From Phoebastria nigripes (lineage: Eukaryota; Chordata; Aves; Procellariiformes; Diomedeidae), in the NCBI GenBank assembly GCA_035582835.1, contig JAYKAV010002596.1, positions 454,962 through 518,961 of the forward strand: a stretch of 64,000 bases of DNA, given 5' to 3'. The translations under genes were made by a program, and so were the position numbers. The notes under the pieces are model-generated. The model did not search any database, had not been told where the DNA came from, and was given only the letters and a program-made list of their open reading frames with translations. This document shows positions 49,501-62,198 of this stretch, one piece after another. Position 1 is the stretch's first letter; each line of letters opens with the position of its first letter.

Positions 49501-51794
49501 AACTGAAATCTACTTTTTCTTTAATTATTTCAGTTCAAAGCAAAATTTCAAGGGGTAAGTTGTTCTTTCTATCAGTTTACTGTGCAAAGACAACCCTATT
49601 TTTCTCTCAGAAATAACCATGACATAAGCAACTTTATAATAATTCAAAAAGTAGCAGACAGAAGCTACCTGGTACCCTGTAAATGAACTGGATAATTTAT
49701 CATTTCTACTCTTGATGTCCAATTCAGTAAAAATAGATGGTCTAAGAAAACTTTCCACGTGTACTTCTTTAAGTAGCTAAAAAGTATTACAGGGAAAACA
49801 GTGCTTGTGTGAGAATACACTGGAACAGTCTGGTTCTGATGCCCATATTTGGCAAGATTTTTAATACTGTTGTAGATACAGAAAACTGCAACATTAAGTA
49901 TTTGGGTTGTGGAAACATTATTTCTAATCCAAATATAAGAAATCAACCCATTTATTTTATTGAACAGAAATTTATGCAGTAACCAGCAGCTAATACATAT
50001 GTAGAAAGGAGATACCTTATTGTAAATTGTCAGTTTAATCTAACAAAACAGCCCAAGGTTAAAGTTAGAAAACTCAAAACTAGAAATACATAAATACTTG
50101 TAACCCTGATAGTAGTTAACAACTGCAGTGCTGAAGGTAGTACAAAAGAGTGAATGACTGTCTACATGGAATGGCCAACCTGTTCCAATACAGTGTGCAT
50201 CTTTGACTCTCTTTAGCGTATTATGTAAAATGAGATTTAACACAGCTAACTTTTGAGCTAGTGATCCTAATTCCTTGATTTACAATCGTGTCTCATGGTT
50301 TTAGATTCTTAGGGCATAGTTAGTTCTCGATGAGCTAGCAATGCTATAAGTATGTTGAAAGGCAAAAATGAGGACTTGAGGGATACCATGCCCTCTGCAT
50401 GAAAGCTTCTATAGGGCGTTCTCCTGCAGGGAGGTGTTATTAGACCTTCAGCTCCTCTAGGGCTGTAGCAGTTTCAGCTCAGATTGCTTTTTTGCCTTTT
50501 TCCATCTTTCTCTGACACAAGGAATGTATAATTTTATTTCATATATGAATCTTGATACATCTCACAATGCCTTTTTTTCACCTGAAATTGCATTTCTGCA
50601 ATCTCTGTAAGACCACTGAGGAGCCAAAACTAAGTCGGAATGTAGCTGCCCCTTATTAAAATCCTTCAGACAGAATATAACAGTGGCACCAGGTAACCTA
50701 CTTTGACACCGTACAGGTTGGTGGGTAGTATGCAGAGTCGTTCCATTTCCTAGCATAGTTTTATAAGTTCAGAATGAGGCTATTCAAGAGTCTGCCTCCA
50801 CGGAAATAAAAATACAGGGGCACAGTCAAAATATCAGTTCTTTAAAAAGTAAGAAAGGGCCTCCAAATGTATTGATGAATGTTACATATAATTTTGGGGT
50901 CCCATCCTTCCTTCTTCAGGTTGCAACTGAGGAAATGTTCAGTTTCTGCTCGTTAAGCTTATTCACATTTTCAAGATGCACCATAAAACACTTTAGCCTC
51001 CAATTTTCCATATCTGAATCTATTAGCAGAATATAAGCTCCTTGCATTATACTACATCATAAATCAACAGAAGTGTTAATGAATGAATAGTATTAGCTTC
51101 TGTAATGGAAAATATTTATGTATTTAATATGTCCACTTCAGTTTTTCTTGGAAATGTTAAGAGAAAAACTAAATCTCCTCACAATTCACTATAAGCTACA
51201 AAGCTATTTAAAGAAAGATACATCTAGTTATTATGCCAATACTGTTGGGCTGGTATAACTGTTTGTCAGCAATTCCACTGTAATTCATTGCCTTTCCTGT
51301 GACTTAGAACACGGCTGTAAAATTGCGTCTGTTTCAGAACTTGGTGCACCTCTTTTTAAAGAAAAACACTGAAGTGCTCACATTATGGAAAGAAACATCT
51401 TTATTTTTGTATACCTACATACTCTTTAGGAGTTCATACCATTTTAACTACTTCAGTTGAAATGGAAAGAAATATTCTGTCACTAAAAACTGTGCAGAAG
51501 GAATCTCACTTCTGCAAGGAAATACTTAGAAGGTAGAGTTTGCACAGTACTCAATTAAACATTCTTTTGCTGTTGCCATCACACCGTGATTGGCAAAATG
51601 ACATATTATTGCCCTAAACTGTATATGTACAAATCTAATTGTTATACAGGTATTAAACCTGATATTAATTGCTGCTTAAAATAAATAAACTGTGTAAACC
51701 AGCTATTATATCTAGCTTAAGTACTGTGCTACTCAGAGAGTGTTGCACTACAGAAAATAATTGTTTTGGAAATATCGTTGATCACTCCTAGTTT
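43518..51794. other. AT-rich non-coding stretch, no gene recognised
   Basis: About 8 kb with frames of 93 codons or fewer. It contains an A run at 43824-43838, pyrimidine-rich 'cttcttcttcctcctcttct' at about 48348-48367, and Ns at 44074, 46151 and 49410. The segment 45400-46700 is somewhat GC-richer with no recognisable gene. No transposable element was identified. Confidence 0.65.
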
Positions 51795-52731
51795 CACAGA
51801 ATCATAGAATCATAGAATGGTCTGGGTTGGAAGGGACCTTTAAAGGTCATCTAGTCCAACCCTCCTGCAATAAGCAGGGTTCATCTAGATCTTCATCTTC
51901 AACTAGATCAGGTTGCTCAGAGCCCTGTCCAACCTGACCTTGNATGTTTCCAGGGACGGGGCATCTACCACCTCTCTAGGCAACCTGTTCCAGTGTCTCA
52001 CCACCCTCAGCGAAAAAAATTTCTTCCTTATATCTAGTCTGAATCTACCCTCTTTTAGTTTAAAACCATTACTCCTTGTCCTATTGCAACAGACCTTGCT
52101 AAAAAGTTTGTTCCCATCTTTCTTATAAGCCTCCTTTAAGTACTGAAAGGCTGCAATAAGGTCTCCCTGAAGCCTTCTCTTCTCCAGGCTGAACAACCCC
52201 AACTCTCTCAGCCTTTCTTCATAGGAGAGGCGTTCCATCCCTCTGATCATTTTCATGGCCCTCCTCTGGACCCACTCCAACAGGTCCATGTCTTTCTTGT
52301 GCTGAGGGCTCCAGAGCTGGACGCAGTACTCCAGGTGGGGTCTCACCAGAGCAGAGGAGAGGGGCAGAATCACCTCCCTCGACCTGCTGGCCACGCTTCT
52401 TTTGATGCAGCCCAGGGTACGGTTGGCCTTCTGGGCTGCGAGCGCACATTGCTGGCTCATGTCCAGCTTTTCATCCACCAGTACCCCCAAGTCCTTCTCG
52501 GCAGGGCTGCTCTCAACCCCTTCATCCCCCAGCCTGTATTGATACTGGAGGTTTCCCTGACCCAGGTGCAGGACCTTGCACCTGGCCTTGTTGAACCTCA
52601 TGAGGTTCACATGGGCACACTTCTCGAGCTTGTCCAGGTCCCTCTGGATGGCATCCTGTCCCTCAGGCGTGTCGACCGCACCACTCAGCTTGGTGTCGTC
52701 TGCAGACTTGCTGAGGGTGCACTCGATCCCA
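51795..52731 (-). mobile_element. CR1 non-LTR retrotransposon, minus strand, 5'-truncated
   Basis: Read on the minus strand the element begins abruptly inside the reverse-transcriptase domain at 52731 and ends with 'ggttggactagatgacc', 'aaaggtcccttccaac' and an ATTCTATG octamer tail (51795-51820). The tail is intact and the coding part has no stop, so it is the best-preserved CR1 here. Its coding end and 3' UTR match the copy at 4174-4501. The truncation point lies just upstream of the SADDTK motif. Confidence 0.95.
51903..52730 (-). pseudogene. CR1 ORF2 C-terminal fragment, unbroken frame
   Basis: A 275-codon frame is open from the truncation point to a TAG at 51903-51905. It starts [17 protein letters not shown], so it includes the second catalytic aspartate pair of the reverse transcriptase (the usual aromatic residue before ADD is serine here), then the thumb-like and C-terminal regions with [20 protein letters not shown] and [16 protein letters not shown]. 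The first catalytic aspartate and the endonuclease are missing, so the product would be inactive. One N at 51943 leaves one residue undetermined. The unbroken state suggests a comparatively recent insertion. There is no host promoter or start codon context. Confidence 0.9.
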
Positions 52732-54316
52732 GTGTATTTATTGTAGTTTATATAGTGGATTCTTTGGAGGAGGCTTACATCAGCAGTTAGACCTTTTCAG
52801 AGTCCTTCGGGAGGTTTACCTAAGGCTTGAGTTTTATCCTCTCTCACTGGATACAGATGTAAGTCCCTCTGTTGTATGTTAAAAGCTATTACGTGTTCTG
52901 CTCAGAGCAATACAGTTTGGAACTGCCCAGAGAAGTTGTGTGTTTAACAGGCCTGATTTATAGGACTAATACATTTCTGAAAGCTCTATTAAAAAGGCTG
53001 GTGTATACATGTAAATGTGGGAGCCATATTCTCTCTTCTATATATGTTAATCTTGATAATATTAAGTATTTGGCCAATATTAATTTGTTGTATTTTGACA
53101 ATGATGCTAAGGGTCCTTAACAGTCTAGCATTTGTCAGGCACCTTCAATCATATCAGCCACATTCTGGCCACTGAGTTGAGAAAGGATGATAGTCAGCTG
53201 AAAGTCTGAAAGTTTGATTTCTTGTGACCTGGCAGGAACAAACATGCAAGTCAGATCCTCTTCCAAAGCAAAGAATTTCCAATTAGAAGAGAGAACAAGT
53301 GGTTTTAGCTTTGCTGAATCTAAGACAACAGAGAGCAGATCACTATTTTTTTTTTCTCCTTGAGGTATACTAAAATTGGACTTTTTTTCCTAAGGGATCT
53401 TGTTTTCAAAAGAGGTACATGATCTATTATCATAGTAGTACTTCATGGATTTGGGAAATATTTATTGGTTCCCTATGAAAAATGTTGAGTATTAAATATG
53501 TATATGAAAGGCAGCACACACTATAAAACAGAACCCATGTTACTTCCACTTGCAGTAACCAATACTTCTGTATGTAGTCTTCTCCATATATTTGTTCTGT
53601 TTGCTGTAACTCTCAAGTTAAACTTACTCTTGATATTAAGTTATTGATTATAAAATAGGAACTATCTATCTTCCAAATGACGATAGTGTGCATGAGTATT
53701 TTTACCAACTACTGTGAATTGAACCTTGAACTAAAGGAACTTACTTGAACTGATTTGGCAGTGAAAAACAGAGAAGCATAAAAGGGATCTCACAGGGACA
53801 ATGCTTGTCCTGAAGCACTACCAAAAGTGTGTTATAGGCAACTTAAAATCATTAACAGAACACTTTCAAATCCCTTAGCTTATAGACAGACAAGTTACAG
53901 GTTGATCATGAAAGTTATCAGTGATCTGTGCATCAAAACCACATTGATTATCCTATGTAGCAGATTTGAGCAAAGCAGGGAAAATTACACATTTCATATG
54001 ATTGTCTAGATCATGCCATGAATGCATGATGGTGCAATGATATATTCAATAATTCACCAATGAATATTAAGCAGATATTGACTTTTGATGAAATGAGCAG
54101 AGATATTTATTTTTTAATGAAATATCATTAAATCTTCATTAACTTAGCATACAAAAACATTACCCCACATACAATAATTCTAAAAATGGCATCATAGTGG
54201 TAAGTATCGCTTGAATTTATTTTAAAATATTAAAATTAAAATAATAATAAAAAGAAATAATTATGGGAAAGAAAATGAGAAAACTTAGAAAGAAAGCAAG
54301 TGGTGAAAGAATGATA
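52732..54316. other. AT-rich non-coding stretch, no gene recognised
   Basis: Frames of 82 codons or fewer. The words 'aactgcccagagaagttgtg' at 52921-52940 match the CR1 coding end, but the flanks do not. Otherwise nothing is seen. Confidence 0.6.
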
Positions 54317-55143
54317 CCATGTGTGGTGGGTTGACCTTGATGGCTGTCAGATGCCCACCCAGCCGCTCACTCATTCTCCCTCCTCAACAGGAAAGGGGGA
54401 GAAAATAAGATGAATAACTTGTGGGTCAAGACAAAGACAGGGAGATTACTTACCGCCATGGGCAAAACAGACTTGACTTGGGGAAAATTAATTTAATTTA
54501 TTGCCAATTAAAAATAGAGTAGTATGGTGAGAAACAAAGACAAAACCTAAAACACCTTCCCCCACCTGTCCTCTTTTTCCCAGTCTCAGCTTCACTTCTT
54601 CATTCCCAACTTCTCTACCTCCTCCCCCCCACCAAGTGGTGCAGGGGGATAGGAAATGGTGGGTTAGGGTCAGTTCATAATAGTTCATCTCTGCCACTCC
54701 TTCCTTCTCACACTTTTCCCCTGCTCCAGTATAGGCTTTCCATGGGCTGCAGCTTCCTTCAGGACATATCCACCTGCTCCAGCATGGGAATCTCCATGGG
54801 CTGCAGGGGAATATCTGTACCCTGGAGCACAGATGGGAATCTGGGACCTGAAGCACCTCCTCCCCCTCCTCCCTTTCTGAACTTGGTGCTTGTAGAGTTT
54901 TTTCAGATATTTTTTTCTCTCTCTCCTCACCACCTATGCAGTGTTTTGCCCTTTCTTAAATATGTTATCACAGAGGTGCCACCAGCGTCGCTGATGGGCT
55001 CAGCTGTGCCCTGCCATGGGTCCATTGGAGAAGGCTGGGACCAGCCATGTCCAGCATGGGGCAGCCCCTGGCCTCTCCTCACAGAGGCCACTCCTGCGGT
55101 CCCCTGCTGTCAACACCTGGGCAGGGACACCCAACACACCATG
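54317..55143. repeat. 5-bp target-site duplication around the LTR (CCATG)
   Basis: CCATG at 54317-54321 precedes the LTR's TG and CCATG at 55139-55143 follows its CA. The perfect match fixes the element's ends. Confidence 0.9.
54322..55138 (-). mobile_element. solo LTR of a second avian retroviral family, minus strand
   Basis: An 817-bp element with TG and CA ends and CCATG duplications. It is longer than and different from the LTRs at 36370 and 62199. On the minus strand it has AATAAA (plus positions 54497-54502) and a weak TATTTAAG-like box (about 54955-54964). It contains a pyrimidine-rich segment with runs of C, and two copies of a unit of about 50 bases (54721 and 54774) carrying 'ctgctccag' and 'tccatgggctgcag'. 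No internal retroviral sequence is next to it. Frames of 82-141 codons across it are by-products of composition. Class is not assigned. Confidence 0.9.
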
Positions 55144-57605
55144 TTTAAAACAGCAGGAGTCAGGTAAATACTCTACGTGAAACATTGTAATATTAGAGAA
55201 GGACAAGACTGCTCTTACAAACATGTAGTGTGGTCTTCATCTGTAAAACCAGCATTACATTTTCATGATGTCAGTAAAAATCAGATGGCCAANGGGGCAA
55301 ACATTGAAATATTCCTTTATAGCCTTTAAAGAACTTCATATCTTCTACTGGAAATCACCAGGGTTCATGATTTAGACTGTGGGTCGTCAGGCCCGCATAC
55401 GAGAACTGCGCTGGATTCAAGCCCTCTGGTCAGGACAAATTGTCATCAGGAACAGAGAAACCACAAAATACAGTCAAAGACACAATAAAGTTCCCTCGCA
55501 CATAGGAGAAAATGTTGGTAAAATGTATCATCTTGATCCTGCTAACATAGAGTAGAGCCCTCCGTGCAGCTCAGCGTCACCGGACTTGGTAAGCGTGGCT
55601 GCAGTTTGCTGGGCTGTATGGGAGCAGACATGCCGAAGGTCGTTTGATGCAGCATTGGTGCCAGAGGGAACTGCTCTGCTCCCACTTGCAGCTGTGGGCA
55701 GGCTGACAATAATGTTGTAACAGGAATGTGGTAGTTAATACGAGGAACAGAACAATGTGGAGTGCAGAAAGTTTCATTTGGAGCACACACGGATGATCAA
55801 CTTTAGATGTCCCCCCTAAAAAGAAGGCTGCAGAAGATATTCCACTGCAACATATTTCCATAACAAAAAGAGGAGGAATGCACTAATTTCAATATCTACA
55901 GCAGCCCTGAGTTTGAAAAAGACTACTGTCCAGTCTGGGGCCTAAAGCAAATTTGGACTACACAGATGCTGTATGGCTAAAAGGATCCATGATTTGGGTC
56001 ATGCTCTCAACAGTAATTAGGAATACTCTGATGAGTATTTTATTAAGATACAAATGCCAAAGTTAATAATGGAAAGACTCAAGAAGAATGTGATTTCTTG
56101 TACTGGAAAATGATCTTCGAAAGAAAGATCTGAAAGACAAACCACAATTATCTGTTAAAACCAAACTGGAAAAAAATCTATAGGAAATGGCAAGAGTGGG
56201 GAATGTGCACTGAAAAAGTGATAGACTGGATGACTAAAAAGGCCCTTCCTGTCTTTAACATCTCTACTTTCATCACTCCTTGGTAATGTTTTTGCTTTAC
56301 TTTGCACCACTGCTGTAAACATAAGTTCTGCTCCTCCTTATGCACTGAGTACTACCTGTATACACAGATGTAGTACTCTCAGTACATAAATATAAGCAAG
56401 TCCATAGGTTTTTCTATAGAATTAGAACTTAGGTCTCTATCCTGAAGCATGAACTGAGCTTGATGCTTACACGGTGTACAAAAGAAATCAGAGACAGTCT
56501 GAACAAGGGTAAGGGACTGTCTGCATAAAGAAAAATGTTTGGAAAATTGGAACAGTAACTGGAAATCATGCAACTGGTTTAATCCATGTCATATTCTTAT
56601 AGGTTGCTCAGTATGGAGTGCCTATAAAACTACAAATTTACAGGAAGTTGTTGTCACATCTAATTGGTTACTGGATTAGTTTATTTCCAGAAATGTTTCT
56701 TGTATATTTTTGCCTTTTAAAATGATTCCCTGCTAATGAAACAAATGTAATTCTGNCAGTCTTGAAATAATTCCCACATCACAGCATTATGATTAGTTTC
56801 ACTTTCACACCAAGTCTGCCAATTTTTTAAAACAGTCTTTTCATTAATAATACTGCCTAGTACGAGCTGCCAAAAACTATTTAACATGTGATATGAAAAA
56901 TCTAGCATTATGTAGGTGCTTAGTGAGAGCCACTAGTGTAAGATTTTTATATTTCCTCCAATGGATTTGTCTGAAATGAACTCTGTGTATTCTCACTATG
57001 TATTCTCTGGTAAAATAAAATTGTTATTTTTCATCATTCAATTTGCACACTTATGAAGTCAGAGTGATACAATTAGTATTCTCTTAACCCTATTTTATTT
57101 TTCACATGTAAAGAGTCATTTGCTTGATTTCAGTGCCACCACCTGAAAATATTTTTTTATTCCTATTGAGCCTTAGCCAGTATACCTTTTCATCACAAGG
57201 AGATTCACATTGTCATTTTCCTAGCCTACGTGTGCATCCCTGTTTTTTATCCCTTTCCCCTTATCCTGCTGGCTCTGCCAGATATTTCTGTCTGACTCTG
57301 TGTTNCTCCCTCTGATGCCAGCTCTGTGCTCCACACCTGCTTACCTCTTTTTGCAGCTGGACACCTTTCCTGATGACTCACTCCAGCTGTATGAGTTATT
57401 TGGTTACTCCTGCTCTCTCTTCTCTAAAATTAGATGGTGAGCTCTTCATTTCATGGACCATGTCTTTTTATCTGTCCCATAAAGCTTACATGGCATTTAT
57501 GGGAGCAATGTAAATTAGTAATAATAAACATTTTATAATCTACTGATATATGTTTAGGTATTTGAACTGTGAAATACTGCCTTCAGTCTAAGCAGATGTC
57601 AATGT
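55144..57605. other. non-coding stretch, no gene recognised
   Basis: A moderately GC-rich part (55370-55860) is followed by AT-rich DNA. Overlapping minus-strand frames of 82-94 codons at 55542-55861 match no known protein. Ns lie at 55293, 56756 and 57305. Confidence 0.6.
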
Positions 57606-58057
57606 ATGATTGTGTCAGGGCGCAGCATGGGCCGGGGTGTCCCTGGGACTTGGGTGTGGAGGGGGCTCCCCTGGGGCAGCGGGGCTGGGTCTGGCAGCCA
57701 GGGCTGTCCCACTGTCCCACGCAGAGAGCAGGGCAGACCAGGGGACAGCCAGGGCAGCCCCAGCCCCGGACATCAGGCACCTCCCTGGGGCAGGGATGGG
57801 CCAAAGCTGGGCTGGGACATTGGCCCTTGGGTGGGCCTGGCTTTGTGGGGCCCATGGCTGGCAGGGCAGGGCTGTGGTGAGCTGGAGTCTGGCCCTGCTG
57901 TGGCATCACTGGGACAGGGGCTGACGGTCCTGGGGGGCTGAAATGGGGTCCTGGGTCCAGGTCCAGCTCGGGGGAAATCTGAGGGAGGCAGGGCAGGGAC
58001 AGTCAGGGATGTCAGTGCCCTCAGTGTTCTGCCAGATGGACTGTCTGGGACAATCAT
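57606..58057. repeat. GC-rich, G-rich island, possible repeat
   Basis: A sharply bounded block of about 450 bases, far richer in G than the AT-rich flanks, with words such as 'ggcaggg', 'ctgggac' and 'ccctggg' recurring. CpG is scarce, so it is not a promoter CpG island. A four-run G-quadruplex pattern lies at 57661-57688. The edges carry an 8-base inverted match, ATGATTGT at 57606 and ACAATCAT at 58050. Several overlapping frames of 94-111 codons on both strands reflect the lack of A/T-rich stops and are not genes. Its right part resembles the GC patch at 10144-10600. Confidence 0.55.
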
Positions 58058-58836
58058 TTATTTATTAAAAATATATTTTTTAGAATTTTTGTTTGTGTGT
58101 CTCATGAAAATGTACAAGTTAAGCCAGCTCTGGAAAGAAGAAAATAGACTTCACAATTATGGTCTCCCTTCTGGTTCTCAGAATACATAAGCATGCGCAG
58201 ACACGCTAAACTATTTGCAGTTGGAACTTGCTTGGTTTAGACATGTACATACATGTGACTGTGTTTAATTGTGTTGCCCAGAATGAAAAATATAAGGCCT
58301 TGTAAATCAGCAAATATAAGCAAGTATGTTTGGAATTTTTTCCCATTCTTGCTCTCATGTGTCTTATTCACTATCAAATGATGCTATGCCACACTGAGAC
58401 ACAAAGTGTGATATCACCTTTAATTTTGCCTTTGCGTTCTTTCCTAGAAATGTATTCAGCAAAGTACAGAACCTGTATTTACCCCAGAAAATAGGTAGAG
58501 TCCAATTAAAGCCAGTCTGGGTGTTTGATTGCTACGTGCATTAATGACAATGAAAGGACTTATGGTCAAGTCAAGCAAGTCAAGTAAGCTGTTTATATTT
58601 TGAGGGTCATGAATGAGTTATATAAATAAATTCACAGCACACAAGGATTTGGTTCCTATTGTCAAACTTTAATTATAATTTGAGTTACAGCTGCAAATAA
58701 AAATCAGTTCTTTAGGTCTGGAAGATATTTTGCATTAAGTCTTTGTATAAATGCACACATGTCCACAAGCATACACATCCTCAGACACACACTGGGAAAG
58801 CAGCAGTTGTGGTGATGGGTGATGCACAGTGCAGGG

Positions 58837-58874
58837 CAGTACATACAATCAGTACATGCAATCAGTACATGCAG
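58837..58874 (+). repeat. 13-bp tandem repeat, three units
   Basis: Units 'cagtacatacaat', 'cagtacatgcaat' and 'cagtacatgcag' lie head to tail, the last one base short. It is a small minisatellite-like duplication. Confidence 0.9.
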
Positions 58875-61248
58875 CACACCTTCGCACTCACACACAAATG
58901 ACAGCAATGTGACTGTCTGCTCTTTGGGGAACCAGCATGTGCTACATGAGTGTGTATCGATGGAGCAGTGAAGAGCGAAGAAACCTGTGTATTTTTAAAC
59001 ATACATGCAGGCAAAGGAACATAAGTTTTACACTTGTTTAGTATGCTTATGTTTGGTTGCATAAATGCACTTACCTATATACAAAACGTACGAATTATCT
59101 CTAGATGAACCTTATACTAAAGCTAATCCATTTCCTATGTAAAACCCAAACTGAATCTGGACGCAAACCAAATTCTAAAGAGCAGACAGAACAAGGTAGT
59201 GAAATAGCTGAAGTTTAGTTTTAAATTTGAAGTTTTTATTTTGCATCTAGACATCTTTTACAGTGAGATAACTACCCTGTTTTTATTTGCCTTAATATAC
59301 ATCAGGATTTTATTCTGTCAGCATACATATACTTGTGTAATTCTGCCTTGAAGAATCTTGCCTTTAATTTAAGGCTCAATTTCATCTGCAACACTAAATA
59401 GTCAGCATTTTCTTAGGTAATATATGGACATAAGAGATCAGGTGTCAGAGTCTGGGGTAGTTTCTGCTCAGCAGAATTCCGGAGCTCTCTCTCACAGGCA
59501 GCACATAGACAGGAAAGAGGAAAGGTTCTTCTTTTTGTGTGTGTGCGTGTCAGTAATCTCAAGATTTTGTCCTTAGTGATATGTCAGTGGTTGGCTGAGT
59601 TTTAAGGCTTGAAGGATAGTTTTGACTGTTTTTATTGCTACATTCAAACCACTTTTGGCAAAACACAAAATGTAACATCTTCTACCAGCTAAAGAAAGCA
59701 CTTCAAAACTTTTTGGTATGAGGATATCCATTAAGTTAAACTATTTTAACTTGAACCTTACTCATCACATTTTGCCATTCAGTGCTAACAATACTCAGGA
59801 ACTGGTGAAACTATGTACAAAGTCTCCCAAGTAATTTCTTTTTCTTTTTATTACAACATTAGCATCTCCAGATTCTCTGATGTTAATTACAAACATGTTA
59901 TATAGATGTCTCCTTGAAAATGTGTGAGAAATAACTCTCACCTGTTTCATTTTAAATCATAGAATATGAAAAGATAACAAGGATGAGGTTCGATTGCCTG
60001 AACAGAGACGTACAGATGTTTTAACTCCAGGTATGTAAGGTACACTGCCTGACCTCAAGCAGCCTGGCCCCAAGACCCTCAAGGAGGGTAGGTCTTCTGT
60101 GATGCCTCCCAGGCTCACAAAGGTGCTTTGAATGTCTCAGGTGTCACCTTTTACCTCCATTTAGGGAAATCAGTCCCACTCTAACTTTTAAATTTGTCAC
60201 ACAATTTTAGATATTTGCAATGTAGATACCAACATATGAGCAAGTCACTAGGCTTCATTTATAGTCAAAGGAAGAATCCTTATGTAAGGATTCAAAAAAC
60301 TTATTTTATATGGGCATTTTAGGATAAGATTAATTTTGCAGTGAGTACCTATTCTTCCTCCTCGGCTATAAAATGGTACTGCAATAATCCGCTCAGTTGA
60401 GAAGGTTAACATTGTCGATGTCAACAGTGGATCAGAGGAGCCCCTTCAAAGTGCTGTTGCACTGGGTCTATGAATGTCTTAGCCACATAATAATCCATCC
60501 TTGATATCTTTTTCCCCATTTTTAACAACTGTACACTGGCTGTCTTTCATTGTATTGGTATATCAACAGTTTTCTACCCCCTAAGTCTGTTGTTCAACTG
60601 AACCTGTTACATGGACAAATGATTCTTGCAAAAGAACGAACGCCAAGATGATTTAAGGTTTACAGTAAAAATCTGGTAATTTGTATGGAGACATATTTAT
60701 GTTGAAGAAACATCCCTTTGATGCCTAATAATAATAATAAACTATTATGAATCTTTAAGGAAAATATATATGAAAATATCTCATGTAAGATTTTTCTTTA
60801 TTGTGACAAGAAAGAGTACAAATCTCTTTCTCTATGAATAGCTCCTATAGAACTGAAGTTAAAAGCCTTTTGATTTGAGCCTAAAAATGAAATAAATGTT
60901 TATGATGTCAGATGAAATTCTTATCTCATCTAGTAATGAGATAACAGTCAGAGCTTTGCAAGAGAGAGAAAAAAAAATGCAGTCTTTGTAATTTTGTAAC
61001 ATATTTGTAGCCTGTGTTGTGACAATGGTAAAAATCTCATCCTAATCCTCCCTAACTGGTATGAATCCACACCAGTCTAATGACATCAGTTATCAGTGAC
61101 TGAAGTATATAAGGTGATGGCTTTACATAGGTATAGTTACTTAATTTGAACCCATATGTTTAATTAAAAGATAAGGCTGTGATGTATTTTGCCACAAGAA
61201 AGACATTAATGAAATGTTTAAACAAGTATGAAATTTTTAATATTCACC

Positions 61249-61275
61249 AACTATTTGAATATTTACCAAATAGTT
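61249..61275. repeat. 9-bp perfect inverted repeat, hairpin-capable
   Basis: AACTATTTG at 61249-61257 and CAAATAGTT at 61267-61275 are separated by nine bases. Both arms are next to 'ttcaccaa'-like words. AT-rich DNA gives such hairpins by chance, so no function is claimed. Confidence 0.7.
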
Positions 61276-62198
61276 AAAATTCACCAACTTACTAAAAGAT
61301 TAATTGAAAAAATAAAACAATCTGTGTGCCATATAATTTTGTCCTTAATTACCTTTAATTCTTTCTAAAAGAACCACTTCTAAGGCTTTAAATATTTAAA
61401 AGTGTACCTCTATTTCTAAAAAAAAATAATTCTAGAAAAGTGGCACCATTTTATATCAGAGGATTGGCACTGTCATGTATTTAGAATCATAATTACAGAT
61501 TTCAGTCATGAAAATAAGTGTAATATTTTATTACTTACTGTTAGCACAGCTTTGCCAATAAAGTTAAAAAGAAAGTTAATTGGAATCTGCTGCATTTTGT
61601 GCATCAAGTGCATCACTACACCTACTCACTGAGAGCAATAACATCTCAGAAATGTTCCCTAAAAGCACAGTCTAAATGTAATGGGTAACACAGATATGGA
61701 TATTAATGCAGAACATGAGTAGAAATATTAATGATTATAATAAATAAGTAGAAAAGAAACCAACTGAATTTTCAGAAGGCTAGATTTGCAAGTTTTGCTT
61801 TTAGAAATAGCATAGTTTTTTAATGTTTTAGAGAGGCGTACTTCTTCTGTAAATCACTGGAATAACGGAGGCATTAAATTTCCAACATCATTCATGGAAA
61901 ACCATTTGAGTAGACCAGAATCACATACTGTTTTTTTCCTCCAGGCAGAGCTGCCATTTTATTTTATTTTGCAACCTCCAAGTATCGTTAGGTGTAAAAG
62001 TGGTGCATATTTGCCTCCCACCTGCACCGAGAACTGAGTCAGTAGATGGCACTCATATTGTAAGAGGCATTCTCAGGAAGGTATGGAGTTACCATTGAAG
62101 AAACCCCTATGTAATATGCATATTGCTGCATTTGCGATGGGAACAAACTCCCCAATCTTTAGCCTCCAAAAGGTATGTTTCCAGGCTAAATTACTTGT

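Larger units (their letters stand above)
58058..62193. other. AT-rich non-coding stretch, no gene recognised
   Basis: Frames of 67 codons or fewer. It holds a 13-bp tandem repeat at 58837 and an inverted repeat at 61249, both listed, and a short (ATA)n near 60727-60741. A slightly GC-richer bit at about 60000-60130 is not recognised. Confidence 0.65.

Noticed and set aside
52921..52940. Short CR1-like word 'aactgcccagagaagttgtg'
   Set aside because: Only about 20 bases match the CR1 coding end and the flanks show no CR1 sequence. It could be a tiny relic or chance.
54742..55167. 141-codon plus-strand frame rich in proline, glycine and cysteine
   Set aside because: It lies antisense across the solo LTR at 54322-55138 and overruns its end, so it is a by-product of GC-rich LTR sequence.
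56218..56262. Possible CR1 3' UTR relic ('ggatgactaaaaaggccctt')
   Set aside because: The resemblance is weak and there is no coding end or tail next to it.
57569..58057. Five overlapping frames of 94-111 codons on both strands
   Set aside because: All sit in the GC-rich island, where stop codons are rare. Simultaneous openness in several frames argues against coding.
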